64,000 bases of DNA from assembly GCA_050290245.1 (NCBI GenBank), contig JBNKHH010000064.1:92800-156799 (forward strand), written 5' to 3'. Source of the DNA: JBNKHH01 sp050290245. GTDB lineage: Bacteria > Pseudomonadota > Alphaproteobacteria > Rhodobacterales > Rhodobacteraceae. Numbering within the stretch: the first letter of the stretch is position 1; each line of letters starts with the position of its first letter. A program made the position numbers and the translations under genes. A model generated the notes under the pieces. The model was not told the origin of the DNA. It ran no database searches and saw only the letters and a program-made list of their open reading frames with translations. Positions 1-8,666 of the stretch are shown here, piece by piece.

Positions 1-1
1 C

Positions 2-676
2 TGGCAGGTCGCCGCCCATGTCACCGCCATCATGACCACCACGCTCGACGGCGCGCCGGGCCTGACCGAACTCCTTCAGGACACCCGCCTCAACGCCCTT
101 TGTCTCGGCCCCGGCCTTGGCCTTGGCGTCGACACCCAGGCCCTGGTCCTCGCCGCGCTCAAGGGCAACCGCGCCACCGTGCTCGACGCCGACGCGCTCT
201 CGCGCTTTGAACGCAACCCCGACGTTCTCTTCGACGCGATCCACGAAAATGTCATCCTCACCCCCCACGCGGGCGAGTTCAAACGCCTCTTCCCCGATAT
301 CGCCGAAAAGCTCGGCACCCCCGCCGAGACCGGCCCCGCCTACTCCAAGGTCAATGCCACGCGAGACGCCGCCGCCCGAGCAGGCTGCACCGTCCTCTTC
401 AAAGGCCCCGACACCGTCATCGCCGATGCCTCGGGTCGCTGCTCGATCAACGCGTCAATCTATGACCGCGCCGCGCCCTGGCTTGCCACCGCAGGCTCCG
501 GCGACGTGCTCGCAGGCTTTATCACCGGGCTTCTCGCCCGAGGCTTTCCGCCCATGCAGGCCGCTGAAACCGCCGCCTGGCTTCACACTGAATGCGCGCT
601 TTCCTTCGGGCCCGGCCTGATTGCCGAGGATATTTCCGAAGAACTGCCAAAGGTCCTGCGCAGCCTTTTCGCCTGA
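2..676 (+). CDS. NAD(P)H-hydrate dehydratase domain (NnrD/Nnr), 5' truncated by window edge
   Basis: The reading frame is open from base 2, so this is the C-terminal part of a longer protein that begins before the window. The product is the ADP/ATP-dependent (S)-NAD(P)HX dehydratase, a ribokinase-like fold enzyme that repairs hydrated NADH and NADPH; in bacteria it is usually fused behind an NAD(P)HX epimerase domain. Visible signatures are NVILTPHAGEF, which fits the LTPHxGE substrate segment, and AGSGDVLAG near the C-terminus, the anion-hole and catalytic Asp motif. Whether the epimerase half is present cannot be seen. The family assignment is confident; the start is outside the window. Confidence 0.9.
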   Translation, partial: WQVAAHVTAIMTTTLDGAPGLTELLQDTRLNALCLGPGLGLGVDTQALVLAALKGNRATVLDADALSRFERNPDVLFDAIHENVILTPHAGEFKRLFPDIAEKLGTPAETGPAYSKVNATRDAAARAGCTVLFKGPDTVIADASGRCSINASIYDRAAPWLATAGSGDVLAGFITGLLARGFPPMQAAETAAWLHTECALSFGPGLIAEDISEELPKVLRSLFA

Positions 677-681
677 AACCG

Positions 682-840
682 TCAGGGGCGGGCCGCCTCC
701 CCATCCAGACCCGCCGTCTCGGCGGCGGGTGTCTCGAATCCGCTTAACTGCTGACCCAGAGTTCGCGAGTCGATCACGGCCATCAGTGCTGCACAGCCAA
801 GCGCCACGATGCCAAGCGTGGTGGAAATCCGTCTGATCAT
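682..840 (-). CDS. Small hypothetical protein with one N-terminal hydrophobic segment (52 aa)
   Basis: I chose the ATG at 840 because a GGGAG ribosome-binding site sits about 7 bases upstream; longer in-frame extensions have no such site. The product begins MIRRISTTLGIVALGCAALMA, a charged start followed by a hydrophobic stretch that could be a membrane anchor or a signal peptide, then a short polar tail rich in Ala, Glu and Thr. It lies convergent to the NAD(P)HX dehydratase with a gap of 5 bases and is divergent from cfa. I do not recognise a family. Codon third positions are GC-biased like the neighbours, which supports a real gene, but it is very short. Confidence 0.5.
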   Translation of the reverse strand: MIRRISTTLGIVALGCAALMAVIDSRTLGQQLSGFETPAAETAGLDGEAARP

Positions 841-994
841 GCCAATCTCCCGTCGAATGAACATGTAACGCGGCACCACAGAATTTCCGTCGCACATTCC
901 CGCCCGCGAACCATTGAAGGAGCCGAAATCAAGAAAACCTTGCCAGCACACGCTGTTGTACTAGTCTTTCTTGAAGAATTCGGGGGATAGGGCC

Positions 995-2206
995 ATGACG
1001 ACGATCATGTCATTGGAAGGCCAGACCGACCTGCCGCGTTACTTCGCGGCCACGTTCTCTCTGGCCCAAAAGCTGAAAAACGGGCGCGTCGACTTCCGCC
1101 TGCCGGACGGCAGAACGTTCCGCGTGGACGCTCCAAACCCCGGCCCCGTGGCCGAAATTACAATCCACAACTCCGACGTCTTTGCCCGCCTCATCCGCGA
1201 GGGCGACCTTGGATTTGCCGACGCCTATCTCGAAGGCTGGTGGTCGACCCCCGACCTCCAGGCGTTCATGGATGTCATTCACGCCGACAACGACGACGTC
1301 TACTACAGTTTTGGCGGCATGATGCTGGTCAGGATGTGGGAACGCCTACGCCACTGGATGAACTCGAACACCAAGGAACAGGCGAAAAAGAACATCTCGT
1401 ATCACTACGACCTCGGGAACGAGTTCTATTCCCTCTGGCTCGACGATACGATGACCTATTCCTCCGCAATATTCGACACCGGCCAGGAAAGCCTGGAAGC
1501 CGCCCAGACCCGAAAATACCAGAGCATGGTCGATCAGATGGGTGCCCAACCCGGCGACCACGTGCTGGAAATCGGCTGCGGCTGGGGCGGTTTCGCCGAA
1601 TACGCAGCGAAAGAGCGCGGTCTCAAGGTGACCTGCCTGACAATCAGCCAGGAACAACATGACTTTGCCCGCGACCGCATGGAAAAGGCGGGCCTCTCCG
1701 ACAAGGTCGAGATCAAGCTGCAGGATTACCGAGACGAAACAGGGCGTTACGACGGAATTGCCTCGATCGAAATGTTCGAGGCCGTCGGCGAAAAATACTG
1801 GCCCATCTACTTTGACACTCTGCGCGACCGGCTGAAGCCGGGAAAAAACGCCACGCTCCAGATCATCACGATCGAGGACGAGCGTTTCGACACCTACCGC
1901 AAGGGGGTGGATTTCATTCAGAAGTACATCTTCCCCGGCGGGATGCTCCCTTCTCCGACCGCATTAAGGGCCGAAGTCGAAAAAGCAGGTCTCAAGGTCC
2001 TGAAATCCGTCGAATTCGGCGAGAGCTACTCGCAGACTCTGCGCCGCTGGCACGATACCTTCAATGAAAAATGGGACCAGGTATCGTTGCTTGGATTCGA
2101 CGGTCGTTTTCAAAGAATGTGGAATTTCTATCTAACGTCTTGCGCGGCGGGCTTTCATGCAGGATCTATCGACGTAACACAGATAACGGTCACAAAACCG
2201 GGATAG
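995..2206 (+). CDS. cfa: Cyclopropane-fatty-acyl-phospholipid synthase
   Basis: The enzyme transfers a methylene group from S-adenosylmethionine to the double bond of unsaturated membrane phospholipid acyl chains, making cyclopropane fatty acids. The 403-residue product has the SAM-binding motif I (EIGCGWGGFAEYAA), the upstream segment SYHYDLGNEFYSLWLDD typical of CFA synthases, and the C-terminal region around KYIFPGGMLPS. The ATG at 995 is preferred over a TTG at 971 because GGGGGA lies about 8 bases upstream of it. trgA follows 7 bases downstream, so the two may be co-transcribed. A related S-adenosylmethionine-dependent lipid methyltransferase is the only real alternative. Confidence 0.93.
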   Translation: MTTIMSLEGQTDLPRYFAATFSLAQKLKNGRVDFRLPDGRTFRVDAPNPGPVAEITIHNSDVFARLIREGDLGFADAYLEGWWSTPDLQAFMDVIHADNDDVYYSFGGMMLVRMWERLRHWMNSNTKEQAKKNISYHYDLGNEFYSLWLDDTMTYSSAIFDTGQESLEAAQTRKYQSMVDQMGAQPGDHVLEIGCGWGGFAEYAAKERGLKVTCLTISQEQHDFARDRMEKAGLSDKVEIKLQDYRDETGRYDGIASIEMFEAVGEKYWPIYFDTLRDRLKPGKNATLQIITIEDERFDTYRKGVDFIQKYIFPGGMLPSPTALRAEVEKAGLKVLKSVEFGESYSQTLRRWHDTFNEKWDQVSLLGFDGRFQRMWNFYLTSCAAGFHAGSIDVTQITVTKPG

Positions 2207-2213
2207 AATACAA

Positions 2214-2660
2214 ATGCCTACGGCCGGGAAACTCATCGCCGCGATCTCCTTTGCGTTCCTGGCGTATTTCGTCTCCGACCTTGTGAAACCCCTGCTCGAA
2301 AGCACCGAGGGGACCCGTGTCGGCGCCCTGTCGCGCACAAATGCCATCATCGGCCTCCTGATGGGATGGACCATCCTCGGCAAGGGCGCGGGCAAGACTT
2401 ATCGCCAGGCCTTCGGCTATGGATTAACGACGCTCGCGGCGACGGCCTTCTGGTGCATCGTCTTCTGGTCCGGATACAAGATGGTGCTGCGTTCAATGGA
2501 CATGCGTTATGACGGCGCGATGCAGGCGCTTCAGGGCATGGCGCAACTGGCCATCGACTTTACGAAACTCGCCGCAGTGCAGGAGGTGGTGATCCCCGCC
2601 ATCGTAGGCGCCCTCTTCCTGTCGTGGTTCACCGAATTCTTCGCTCGCCGCTGGTCGTGA
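2214..2660 (+). CDS. trgA: TrgA family membrane protein (tellurite resistance type)
   Basis: The product is a 148-residue integral membrane protein with four hydrophobic segments, near residues 5–25, 42–60, 68–90 and 120–140. It resembles TrgA, described in Rhodobacter sphaeroides as part of a tellurite-resistance locus together with trgB and cysK; the biochemical role is not known. The order here, trgA then trgB then cysK then an MscS-type channel, matches that locus and is the main support for the name. Its stop codon overlaps the GTG start of trgB in a GTGA junction, so the two are translationally coupled. Confidence 0.85.
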   Translation: MPTAGKLIAAISFAFLAYFVSDLVKPLLESTEGTRVGALSRTNAIIGLLMGWTILGKGAGKTYRQAFGYGLTTLAATAFWCIVFWSGYKMVLRSMDMRYDGAMQALQGMAQLAIDFTKLAAVQEVVIPAIVGALFLSWFTEFFARRWS

Positions 2661-3787
2661 CAGCTTCTGAAAGCGTCTTCCTTTATGGCACCCTTTGCGA
2701 CCCCGACCTACTTGGGATCGTTGCGGGAACGCGGCTGACTTCAATCGCGGCCACGCTGACCGATCACCGGGTGACCTGGGCCAGCGGGCAATCCTTTCCG
2801 CTGATCCTGGACGCACCGGGGCAGACGGCTGCCGGCTTGTTGGTCGAAGTGCCCCCCGAGGTCCGCCAACGGCTGGATTTCTATGAACTCGGCTTCGGCT
2901 ATGACCTGCTGCCCGCGACGGTGACAATCGACACGGGTCCACGGTCCGCGCTGGTCTACAAACCCCGCACCGGCCTCTGGCTGCCGGGTGCCCCCTGGTC
3001 TTTGGCTGACTGGCAGACCGACCATGGCGCCCTGACACGCGAAGCGGCACTCGAATATATGCGCCTCATCGACACCCACAGTGGCGGAGACGCCGCGCCC
3101 CTGTTCGACCAGATCCGTACGCGCGCGGCCTCACGACTCAGAGCAAAGGACCGCCCTTCCCCCAGCAGCCTCGCTCCTGACATGACCGGGATACGACCGG
3201 CCATTCAGGACACCACCCAGCCATACACTGGCTATTTCGCGGTCCGCGAGGACGTCTTATCCTTCCCGCTCTTCGATGGCTCAACCAGTGCCTATGTGAA
3301 ACGCGCCTCGTTCCAGGGCGGCGATGCCGTCACCGTCCTGCCCTATGACGCGCGCAACGACACTGTCCTGGTGGTACGCCAGTTCCGCCACGGCCCCTTT
3401 TGCCGTGGTGATAATAATCCCTGGACTTTGGAACCCGCCGCCGGCCGGATCGACATCGGCGAGACGCCCGAACAGGCTGCGCGCCGGGAGTTGGCGGAAG
3501 AGGCAGGCGTACCGGTCTCCGACCTGATCCTGGTCGGCCGCTACTATCCCTCGCCCGGTGCCTACAGTGAATTTCTATACAGCTATGTCGCTTTGGCCGA
3601 CCTGTCGCAAACGGACGGGACCGTTGCCGGGCTGGACAGCGAAGCAGAAGACATCATGTCCCACGTCCTGCCTTTCAACCGGGCCATGGCCATGATCGAA
3701 ACCGGCGAGGCCAATACCGGTCCGCTCCTGATCAGCCTCGGTTGGCTGGCGGCGAACCGCGACAGGTTGCGCACTCAAGACAATTGA
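2657..3787 (+). CDS. trgB: TrgB: gamma-glutamylcyclotransferase-like domain fused to NUDIX hydrolase
   Basis: The 376-residue protein combines two domains. The N-terminal half starts with SVFLYGTLCDPDLL, the YGTL signature of AIG2/GGCT-like gamma-glutamylcyclotransferases. The C-terminal half carries a perfect Nudix box (G-x5-E-x7-RE-U-x-EE-x-G-U, beginning GRIDIGETPEQAAR) followed by a YYPSPGAYSE segment like that of ADP-ribose pyrophosphatases. The GTG at 2657 is chosen because it overlaps the trgA stop; in-frame starts further upstream lie inside trgA. The likely role is hydrolysis of ADP-ribose or a related nucleoside diphosphate, with a possible glutathione-linked activity; the link to tellurite is known only from the homologous locus. 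Confidence 0.85.
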   Translation: MTASESVFLYGTLCDPDLLGIVAGTRLTSIAATLTDHRVTWASGQSFPLILDAPGQTAAGLLVEVPPEVRQRLDFYELGFGYDLLPATVTIDTGPRSALVYKPRTGLWLPGAPWSLADWQTDHGALTREAALEYMRLIDTHSGGDAAPLFDQIRTRAASRLRAKDRPSPSSLAPDMTGIRPAIQDTTQPYTGYFAVREDVLSFPLFDGSTSAYVKRASFQGGDAVTVLPYDARNDTVLVVRQFRHGPFCRGDNNPWTLEPAAGRIDIGETPEQAARRELAEEAGVPVSDLILVGRYYPSPGAYSEFLYSYVALADLSQTDGTVAGLDSEAEDIMSHVLPFNRAMAMIETGEANTGPLLISLGWLAANRDRLRTQDN

Positions 3788-4048
3788 CGCCCCCCGGGGA
3801 TTATCTGAACGCACGTTTTGCCTTGGCAAACCGGGCAAGGCCCCAAAACGCTCTCGCGGCGAATCCTGCGAGAAATATCCACCAAGCGCCGGCGCTGCTG
3901 ATTTCGCCCATTGCCCCTGTTATTCGTGATCAACTGGCCAAACCCGTCGGGTACAAACCCAACGTGCGCACACCAGTTTACTCTCGAACGCGGATTGAAA
4001 CCCAACGCCTGCGCCACTAGGACTGTAGAAAGCCCAAAGGGAAACATC
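3788..4048. other. Intergenic region upstream of cysK
   Basis: This 261-base gap has no convincing gene. It holds an imperfect hairpin at 3815–3849 (GTTTTGCCTTG pairing with CAAGGC and AAAAC, with a CCC bulge) that could end the trgAB transcript, but no T-tract follows it, so it is not called a terminator. The cysK promoter should lie here; I could not pick a clear -35/-10 pair. Confidence 0.3.
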
Positions 4049-5077
4049 ATGACCATCCGCAGCGACCTGTCTGATACAATTGGAAACACGCCCCTGATCC
4101 GGCTGCGCGGCGCCTCGGACGCCACCGGCTGCGAAATTCTCGGCAAGGCCGAGTTTCTCAATCCGGGTCAATCGGTTAAGGACCGTGCGGCGCTCTACAT
4201 TATCCGTGATGCCGTGGCACGTGGAGACCTGAAAGAGGGAGGCACCATCGTCGAGGGCACCGCAGGCAACACAGGCATCGGCCTTGCATTGGTCGGCGCA
4301 TCGATGGGATTCCGCACGGTGATCGTGATCCCCGAGACCCAAAGCCAGGAAAAGAAGGACATGATCCGCCTATGTGGTGCGGAACTGGTCCAGGTCCCGG
4401 CGGTCCCATATTCAAATCCGAACAATTATGTCCGATATTCCCAGCGACTTGCGGCCAAACTCGCCGAAACCGAACCCAACGGCGCGATCTGGGCAAACCA
4501 GTTTGACAATACCGCCAACCGGCAGGCCCACGAGGAGACTACAGGGCCAGAAATCTGGGAGCAGACCGGCGGAAAAGTCGATGGTTTCACCTGCGCTGTC
4601 GGCTCGGGCGGCACCCTTGCCGGCGTCGCCGCGGCCCTTCAACCCAAGGGGGTCAAACTGGCTCTGTCCGACCCGTTCGGCTCAGGTCTCTACAAGCTTT
4701 ATACCGGTGAGGAGCCCCCTGCGGGTGACTCAATCACCGAAGGCATCGGCCAAGGCCGCATCACCGCAAACCTCGAAGGTTTCACCCCTGACGCCAGCTA
4801 CAAGATCTCGGACCATGAGGCCTTGCCTGTGGTCTTTGAACTTCTTGAGAAAGAGGGGCTTTGTCTGGGTGGATCATCAGGTATCAACGTGGCCGGCGCC
4901 GTGCGAATGGCCAAGGAAATGGGGCCCGGGCATACCATCGTCACCGTCCTGTGCGACTATGGAAATCGGTATCAATCCAAGCTGTTCAACCCATCGTTCC
5001 TAAAAGAACGCAACTTGCCCGTTCCCGCATGGCTGGACGGCGAGACACGTCTACTGCCCGCCGTGTACGAAGGCTGA
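4049..5077 (+). CDS. cysK: Cysteine synthase (O-acetylserine sulfhydrylase)
   Basis: This PLP enzyme makes cysteine from O-acetylserine and sulfide. In the 342-residue product Lys44 in PGQSVKDRA is the expected PLP Schiff-base lysine, EGTAGNTGIGLA is the asparagine loop that binds substrate, and AVGSGGTLAG is the PLP phosphate-binding glycine loop. The ATG at 4049 has an AAAGGGA site 6–7 bases upstream; the frame is open further upstream without a better start. It sits between trgB and an MscS-type channel, as in the R. sphaeroides tellurite locus, where cysK also contributes to resistance, presumably by supplying thiols. Confidence 0.92.
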   Translation: MTIRSDLSDTIGNTPLIRLRGASDATGCEILGKAEFLNPGQSVKDRAALYIIRDAVARGDLKEGGTIVEGTAGNTGIGLALVGASMGFRTVIVIPETQSQEKKDMIRLCGAELVQVPAVPYSNPNNYVRYSQRLAAKLAETEPNGAIWANQFDNTANRQAHEETTGPEIWEQTGGKVDGFTCAVGSGGTLAGVAAALQPKGVKLALSDPFGSGLYKLYTGEEPPAGDSITEGIGQGRITANLEGFTPDASYKISDHEALPVVFELLEKEGLCLGGSSGINVAGAVRMAKEMGPGHTIVTVLCDYGNRYQSKLFNPSFLKERNLPVPAWLDGETRLLPAVYEG

Positions 5078-5080
5078 GAA

Positions 5081-7450
5081 ATGCTCCGGGCCGGCGCATT
5101 TCTCTCCACTTTCGTCTTCTGGATCCTGTTTTCAGCCCTGTCCTGGGCGCAGGACACGGTAAATTTCGACCAATTCAGCGTGTTTGCAGACTCGGTTGAA
5201 AAAACCATCGAAAACAATCGCCTGCCTGATGAAGGTTTTGCCAACTTGCGCGGCAACCTGGTGGACTGGCGCGAACAATTCCTGGCCGCACAAGACGTCA
5301 ACGCCGTTCGCATCGAGGGACTCAAGGCACAGATCGAAGCGCTAGGTCCAGCCCCTGCTGAAGGGGAAAGCGAGGCGGAAAATGTCGCGGAACGGCGCGC
5401 GGAACTCAATGGGCAGCTCAAGGAAGCAAGCGCGCCGCGCATTGCGGCGGAAGAAGCTTTCGCCCGCGCCGACGCATTGATATCGCAAATCGATGCGACG
5501 CTGAGAGCACGGCAGACCGATGCCATGTTCAGGCTGCAGCGTACGCCGCTGGACCCTTCGCTTTGGCCCGGTGCATTCGCAGAACTTAGAGCCGTCGTCG
5601 AGCGCATTCACGATGAGGTCGCGGAAAACCTTGCCGCTGACACAAGTCGGAACGAATTCTGGCAACGCATTGCGATTGCGGTAATTTTCCTGGTGGTAGC
5701 CAGCGTCCTTATCGCGCGCGGCCCGAGAATGATCGAACGTTGGCTTGCTCGGATCGAAACCAGATCCGGAGAACACGGCCGCATCATATATGGCTTCCTC
5801 GTATCTTTTGGCGGTGTTCTCATGGCCATGGCAGGCGTTTCCCTGATCAATGCCGCCTTGATCTCGACCGGTATCCTTGGCGATCTCGGAACTCGGGCCG
5901 CCATTGGCATCAATTGGGCCATCCTTGCTTCAGCAGTCGGGCGCTGGCTCGGGGGGCGTCTGTTCCCGCAACGCGACGCCATTCCCACGCCCTTGGCCCT
6001 GAACGAAAGCCAGCGGAAGGCTGGGCGCTTTTATTCTCTGCTTCTGGGACTTTGCGCCGGCCTGATACTGCTTCTCAGCATCATTAACGATCAGGTCGAA
6101 TTTGATGCCAACCACTATGGAGTTATCAACGCAGATCTTTTCCTGATCACCGGTTTCGTCCTGTTTCGGCTTGGTGGTCTGATCCGCGCAGGAGGACAGG
6201 TCGACAAAGGCGAGGATCAAAGCTTTGGCGATCATGTTGAACGCTTGATCGGCGGCACTGTCCAACTCCTGTCTGTTGCCGGACCCTTGGCCGCGATTGT
6301 CGGGCTACAAGGACTGGCCAGGTCACTCTTGGTTCCGGTTGCGCCAACTTTGGGCCTGCTTGCATTCCTGGCCAGCCTGCATTTCGCTTTGCGGGCGGCC
6401 TATGCGATGGCGCGCAAGCTCGACGCTGACCAAGCGAAGCAAGCTCTTACACCGGTCCTGGTCAGCTTTGCGCTTACGCTGGCCTCAACGCCAATCTTTG
6501 CCCTGATCTGGGGTGCGCAAGACTCGGACCTGCTGGAATGGTGGACGCATTTCAAGACCGGCTTCCAACTGGGTGGCGCATCCATCTCGCCAACCGACTT
6601 CCTGACCTTCGCGATTGTCTTCGCGATAGGGTTTGCTCTTACACGACTTTTGCAGGGGTCACTTCGCACCGGAATTCTGCCACGCACAGGCCTCGACAAA
6701 GGCGGTCAGAACGCCATCATTTCCGGGCTGGGTTACATCGGCATCACCATCGCTGCCATGGCGGGTATCACGGCTGCCGGCATCGACCTGTCGTCATTTG
6801 CACTGATCATTGGCGCCTTGGGTGTCGGCATCGGTTTTGGCCTGCAGAACATCGTCAACAACTTCGTTTCCGGCATAATTCTCTTGATCGAACGTCCCAT
6901 TGGCGAAGGAGACTGGGTCGAAGTGAACGGCCAGATGGGAATTGTGAAGTCAATCTCCGTACGCTCGACCCGGATCGAGACGTTTGACCGCACGGACGTC
7001 ATCGTCCCCAACGGCGATCTGATCTCGGGCACCGTCACGAACTGGACACGCGGCAACTCGATCGGTCGCATAACCGTGCCGGTTGGCGTCGCATATGGCA
7101 CCGATACGCGAAAGGTCGAGGCGATCCTGAACGAAATCGCGCTGGACCATCCCATGGTCGCCTTGAACCCGCAGCCCGCCGTCATTTTCCAAGGTTTTGG
7201 CGCCGACAGCATGGATTTCGAAATTCGTGCCATTCTGACCGATATCAATTTCGGACTTGCTACTCGATCGGATATCAATCACGAAATCGCGCGTCGCTTT
7301 CGCGAAGAAGGTATCGAGATTCCCTTCGCCCAGCGCGACATCTGGATACGGAATGCCGAAGCGATGCCCGCCCAGGCGTTGCAATCGCCCAGGTCGCCGT
7401 CAGCGCCCATTTCACAAGAGCTTTCGGATCTCGACGCCGAAGACGACTAG
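5081..7450 (+). CDS. DUF3772/MscS mechanosensitive ion channel family protein
   Basis: The 789-residue product begins with a signal peptide (residues 1–23, ending ALSWAQ), followed by a periplasmic alpha-helical region (about 25–185) that looks like DUF3772. Many transmembrane segments follow between about 190 and 600. The C-terminal third has the MscS pore and beta-domain signature, including GVGIGFGLQNIVNNFVSG and ERPIGEGDWVEV. The predicted role is an inner-membrane mechanosensitive or small-solute channel that relieves osmotic stress. It starts 3 bases after cysK, so it is in the same operon, and it ends directly against the convergent gene that follows. Confidence 0.88.
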   Translation: MLRAGAFLSTFVFWILFSALSWAQDTVNFDQFSVFADSVEKTIENNRLPDEGFANLRGNLVDWREQFLAAQDVNAVRIEGLKAQIEALGPAPAEGESEAENVAERRAELNGQLKEASAPRIAAEEAFARADALISQIDATLRARQTDAMFRLQRTPLDPSLWPGAFAELRAVVERIHDEVAENLAADTSRNEFWQRIAIAVIFLVVASVLIARGPRMIERWLARIETRSGEHGRIIYGFLVSFGGVLMAMAGVSLINAALISTGILGDLGTRAAIGINWAILASAVGRWLGGRLFPQRDAIPTPLALNESQRKAGRFYSLLLGLCAGLILLLSIINDQVEFDANHYGVINADLFLITGFVLFRLGGLIRAGGQVDKGEDQSFGDHVERLIGGTVQLLSVAGPLAAIVGLQGLARSLLVPVAPTLGLLAFLASLHFALRAAYAMARKLDADQAKQALTPVLVSFALTLASTPIFALIWGAQDSDLLEWWTHFKTGFQLGGASISPTDFLTFAIVFAIGFALTRLLQGSLRTGILPRTGLDKGGQNAIISGLGYIGITIAAMAGITAAGIDLSSFALIIGALGVGIGFGLQNIVNNFVSGIILLIERPIGEGDWVEVNGQMGIVKSISVRSTRIETFDRTDVIVPNGDLISGTVTNWTRGNSIGRITVPVGVAYGTDTRKVEAILNEIALDHPMVALNPQPAVIFQGFGADSMDFEIRAILTDINFGLATRSDINHEIARRFREEGIEIPFAQRDIWIRNAEAMPAQALQSPRSPSAPISQELSDLDAEDD

Positions 7451-8362
7451 TCAAACAGGTGCGCGCTTGGTCAGCCCGAGTTTGCGCCGCACTTCTTCCG
7501 GACCAAGGATGCGTGCGCCCATGCCTTCAATGACACCCACGGCGCGCTCAACGAGTTGTGCGTTGGTTGCCAATACGCCCTTTTCCAACCACAGGTTATC
7601 CTCCAATCCGACACGCACGTTGCCACCAGCCAGAACCGCCGCGGCAGCATAGGCCATCTGGTTTCGTCCAAGTGAAAATGCAGAGAACGTCCATTCGGGC
7701 GGCACCGCGCGCACCATGGCGAGGAATGTGTTGAGATCATCCGGCGCGCCCCATGGCACCCCCATGCAAAGCTGAACCAGTGCCGGGCTTTTCAATACGC
7801 CTTCGTTCACCAACTCCTTCGCAAACCACAGATGCCCCGTGTCAAACGCCTCGATTTCCGGTTTGACGCCAAGCTCTGTCATCATGCGTCCCATTGACCT
7901 CAGCATTCCCGGCGGGTTGGTCATAACATAGTCGGCCTCGGCAAAATTCATTGTACCGCAGTCCAGGGTACAGATTTCCGGAAGGCATTCAGCAACGTGG
8001 GCAACTCGCTCGCTTGCACCAACCAGGTCGGTCGCCTCGCTGTTGAGAGGGAACGGTGCTTCCGGCGACCCAAATACGATATCGCCCCCCATACCTGCTG
8101 TCAGGTTCAGAACGACGTCCACCTCCGACTCTCGGATGCGTTCAGTCACTTCGCGATAGAGTTCGATACGGCGCGACGGCCGTCCATCGTCAGGTTCGCG
8201 AACATGGCAATGGACAATCGCGGCGCCGGCCTTCGCAGCGTCGATTGCGCTGTTGGCGATTTCCTCCGGCGTGCGCGGCACATGCGGGCTGCGATTCTGA
8301 GTTCCTCCCGAGCCCGTAACGGCACAAGTGATGAAGACCTCGCGGTTCATGGCTAGCGGCAT
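7451..8362 (-). CDS. Beta-keto acid cleavage enzyme (BKACE, DUF849 family)
   Basis: BKACE enzymes are zinc-dependent TIM barrels that condense a beta-keto acid with acetyl-CoA and cleave it to acetoacetate and a new acyl-CoA; 3-keto-5-aminohexanoate cleavage is the founding case. The product is about 303 residues and shows NREVFITCAVTG at the N-terminus and IVHCHVRE, whose two histidines are the expected metal ligands. A GGAGG site lies 6 bases before the ATG at 8362, which is why I prefer it to the ATG at 8365. No carnitine, lysine or other pathway gene is adjacent, so the substrate is not known. Confidence 0.85.
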   Translation of the reverse strand: MPLAMNREVFITCAVTGSGGTQNRSPHVPRTPEEIANSAIDAAKAGAAIVHCHVREPDDGRPSRRIELYREVTERIRESEVDVVLNLTAGMGGDIVFGSPEAPFPLNSEATDLVGASERVAHVAECLPEICTLDCGTMNFAEADYVMTNPPGMLRSMGRMMTELGVKPEIEAFDTGHLWFAKELVNEGVLKSPALVQLCMGVPWGAPDDLNTFLAMVRAVPPEWTFSAFSLGRNQMAYAAAAVLAGGNVRVGLEDNLWLEKGVLATNAQLVERAVGVIEGMGARILGPEEVRRKLGLTKRAPV

Positions 8363-8412
8363 CATTTTCCTCCACAATCGGAAGACAACTCTTCAATCCA
8401 CATGCACCAATG

Positions 8413-8616
8413 TCAAAGAAAGACGCAGGCTGATTTGGAGTCGTAGTCTGGCGTCAGCGCTTGCAAGACAGTCAGGACGTCTTCATGTGAGAGGGTCCAA
8501 GGCATGTCGTGGCCACCAAGGTACAGCCGCGAGGCAATGCTCGCCCATGCCAGCGCGTGGTGCTCACGCGCAAAATATTCGGAGCTGCCAATTGTTTCGC
8601 AGTCTGGGCAAAACAC
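8413..8616 (-). CDS. Candidate small protein with a CPDC motif (67 aa), unrecognised
   Basis: In the otherwise empty 8363–8666 region a minus-strand frame reads 67 codons from a GTG at 8616 that has AGAGGG six bases upstream. The product starts VFCPDCETIGSSEYF and has an evenly mixed, globular-looking composition with a Cys-x2-Cys pair and three further histidines. It ends 50 bases before the BKACE gene on the same strand and could be co-transcribed. I do not recognise it. The alternative is that the stretch is only promoter DNA between the divergent BKACE and xylulokinase genes. Confidence 0.3.
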   Translation of the reverse strand: MFCPDCETIGSSEYFAREHHALAWASIASRLYLGGHDMPWTLSHEDVLTVLQALTPDYDSKSACVFL

Positions 8617-8666
8617 AGTTAGCCCTCTAAGGTCGCGCGGAACACTCCGGCTCCAAGGGGGGAAAG

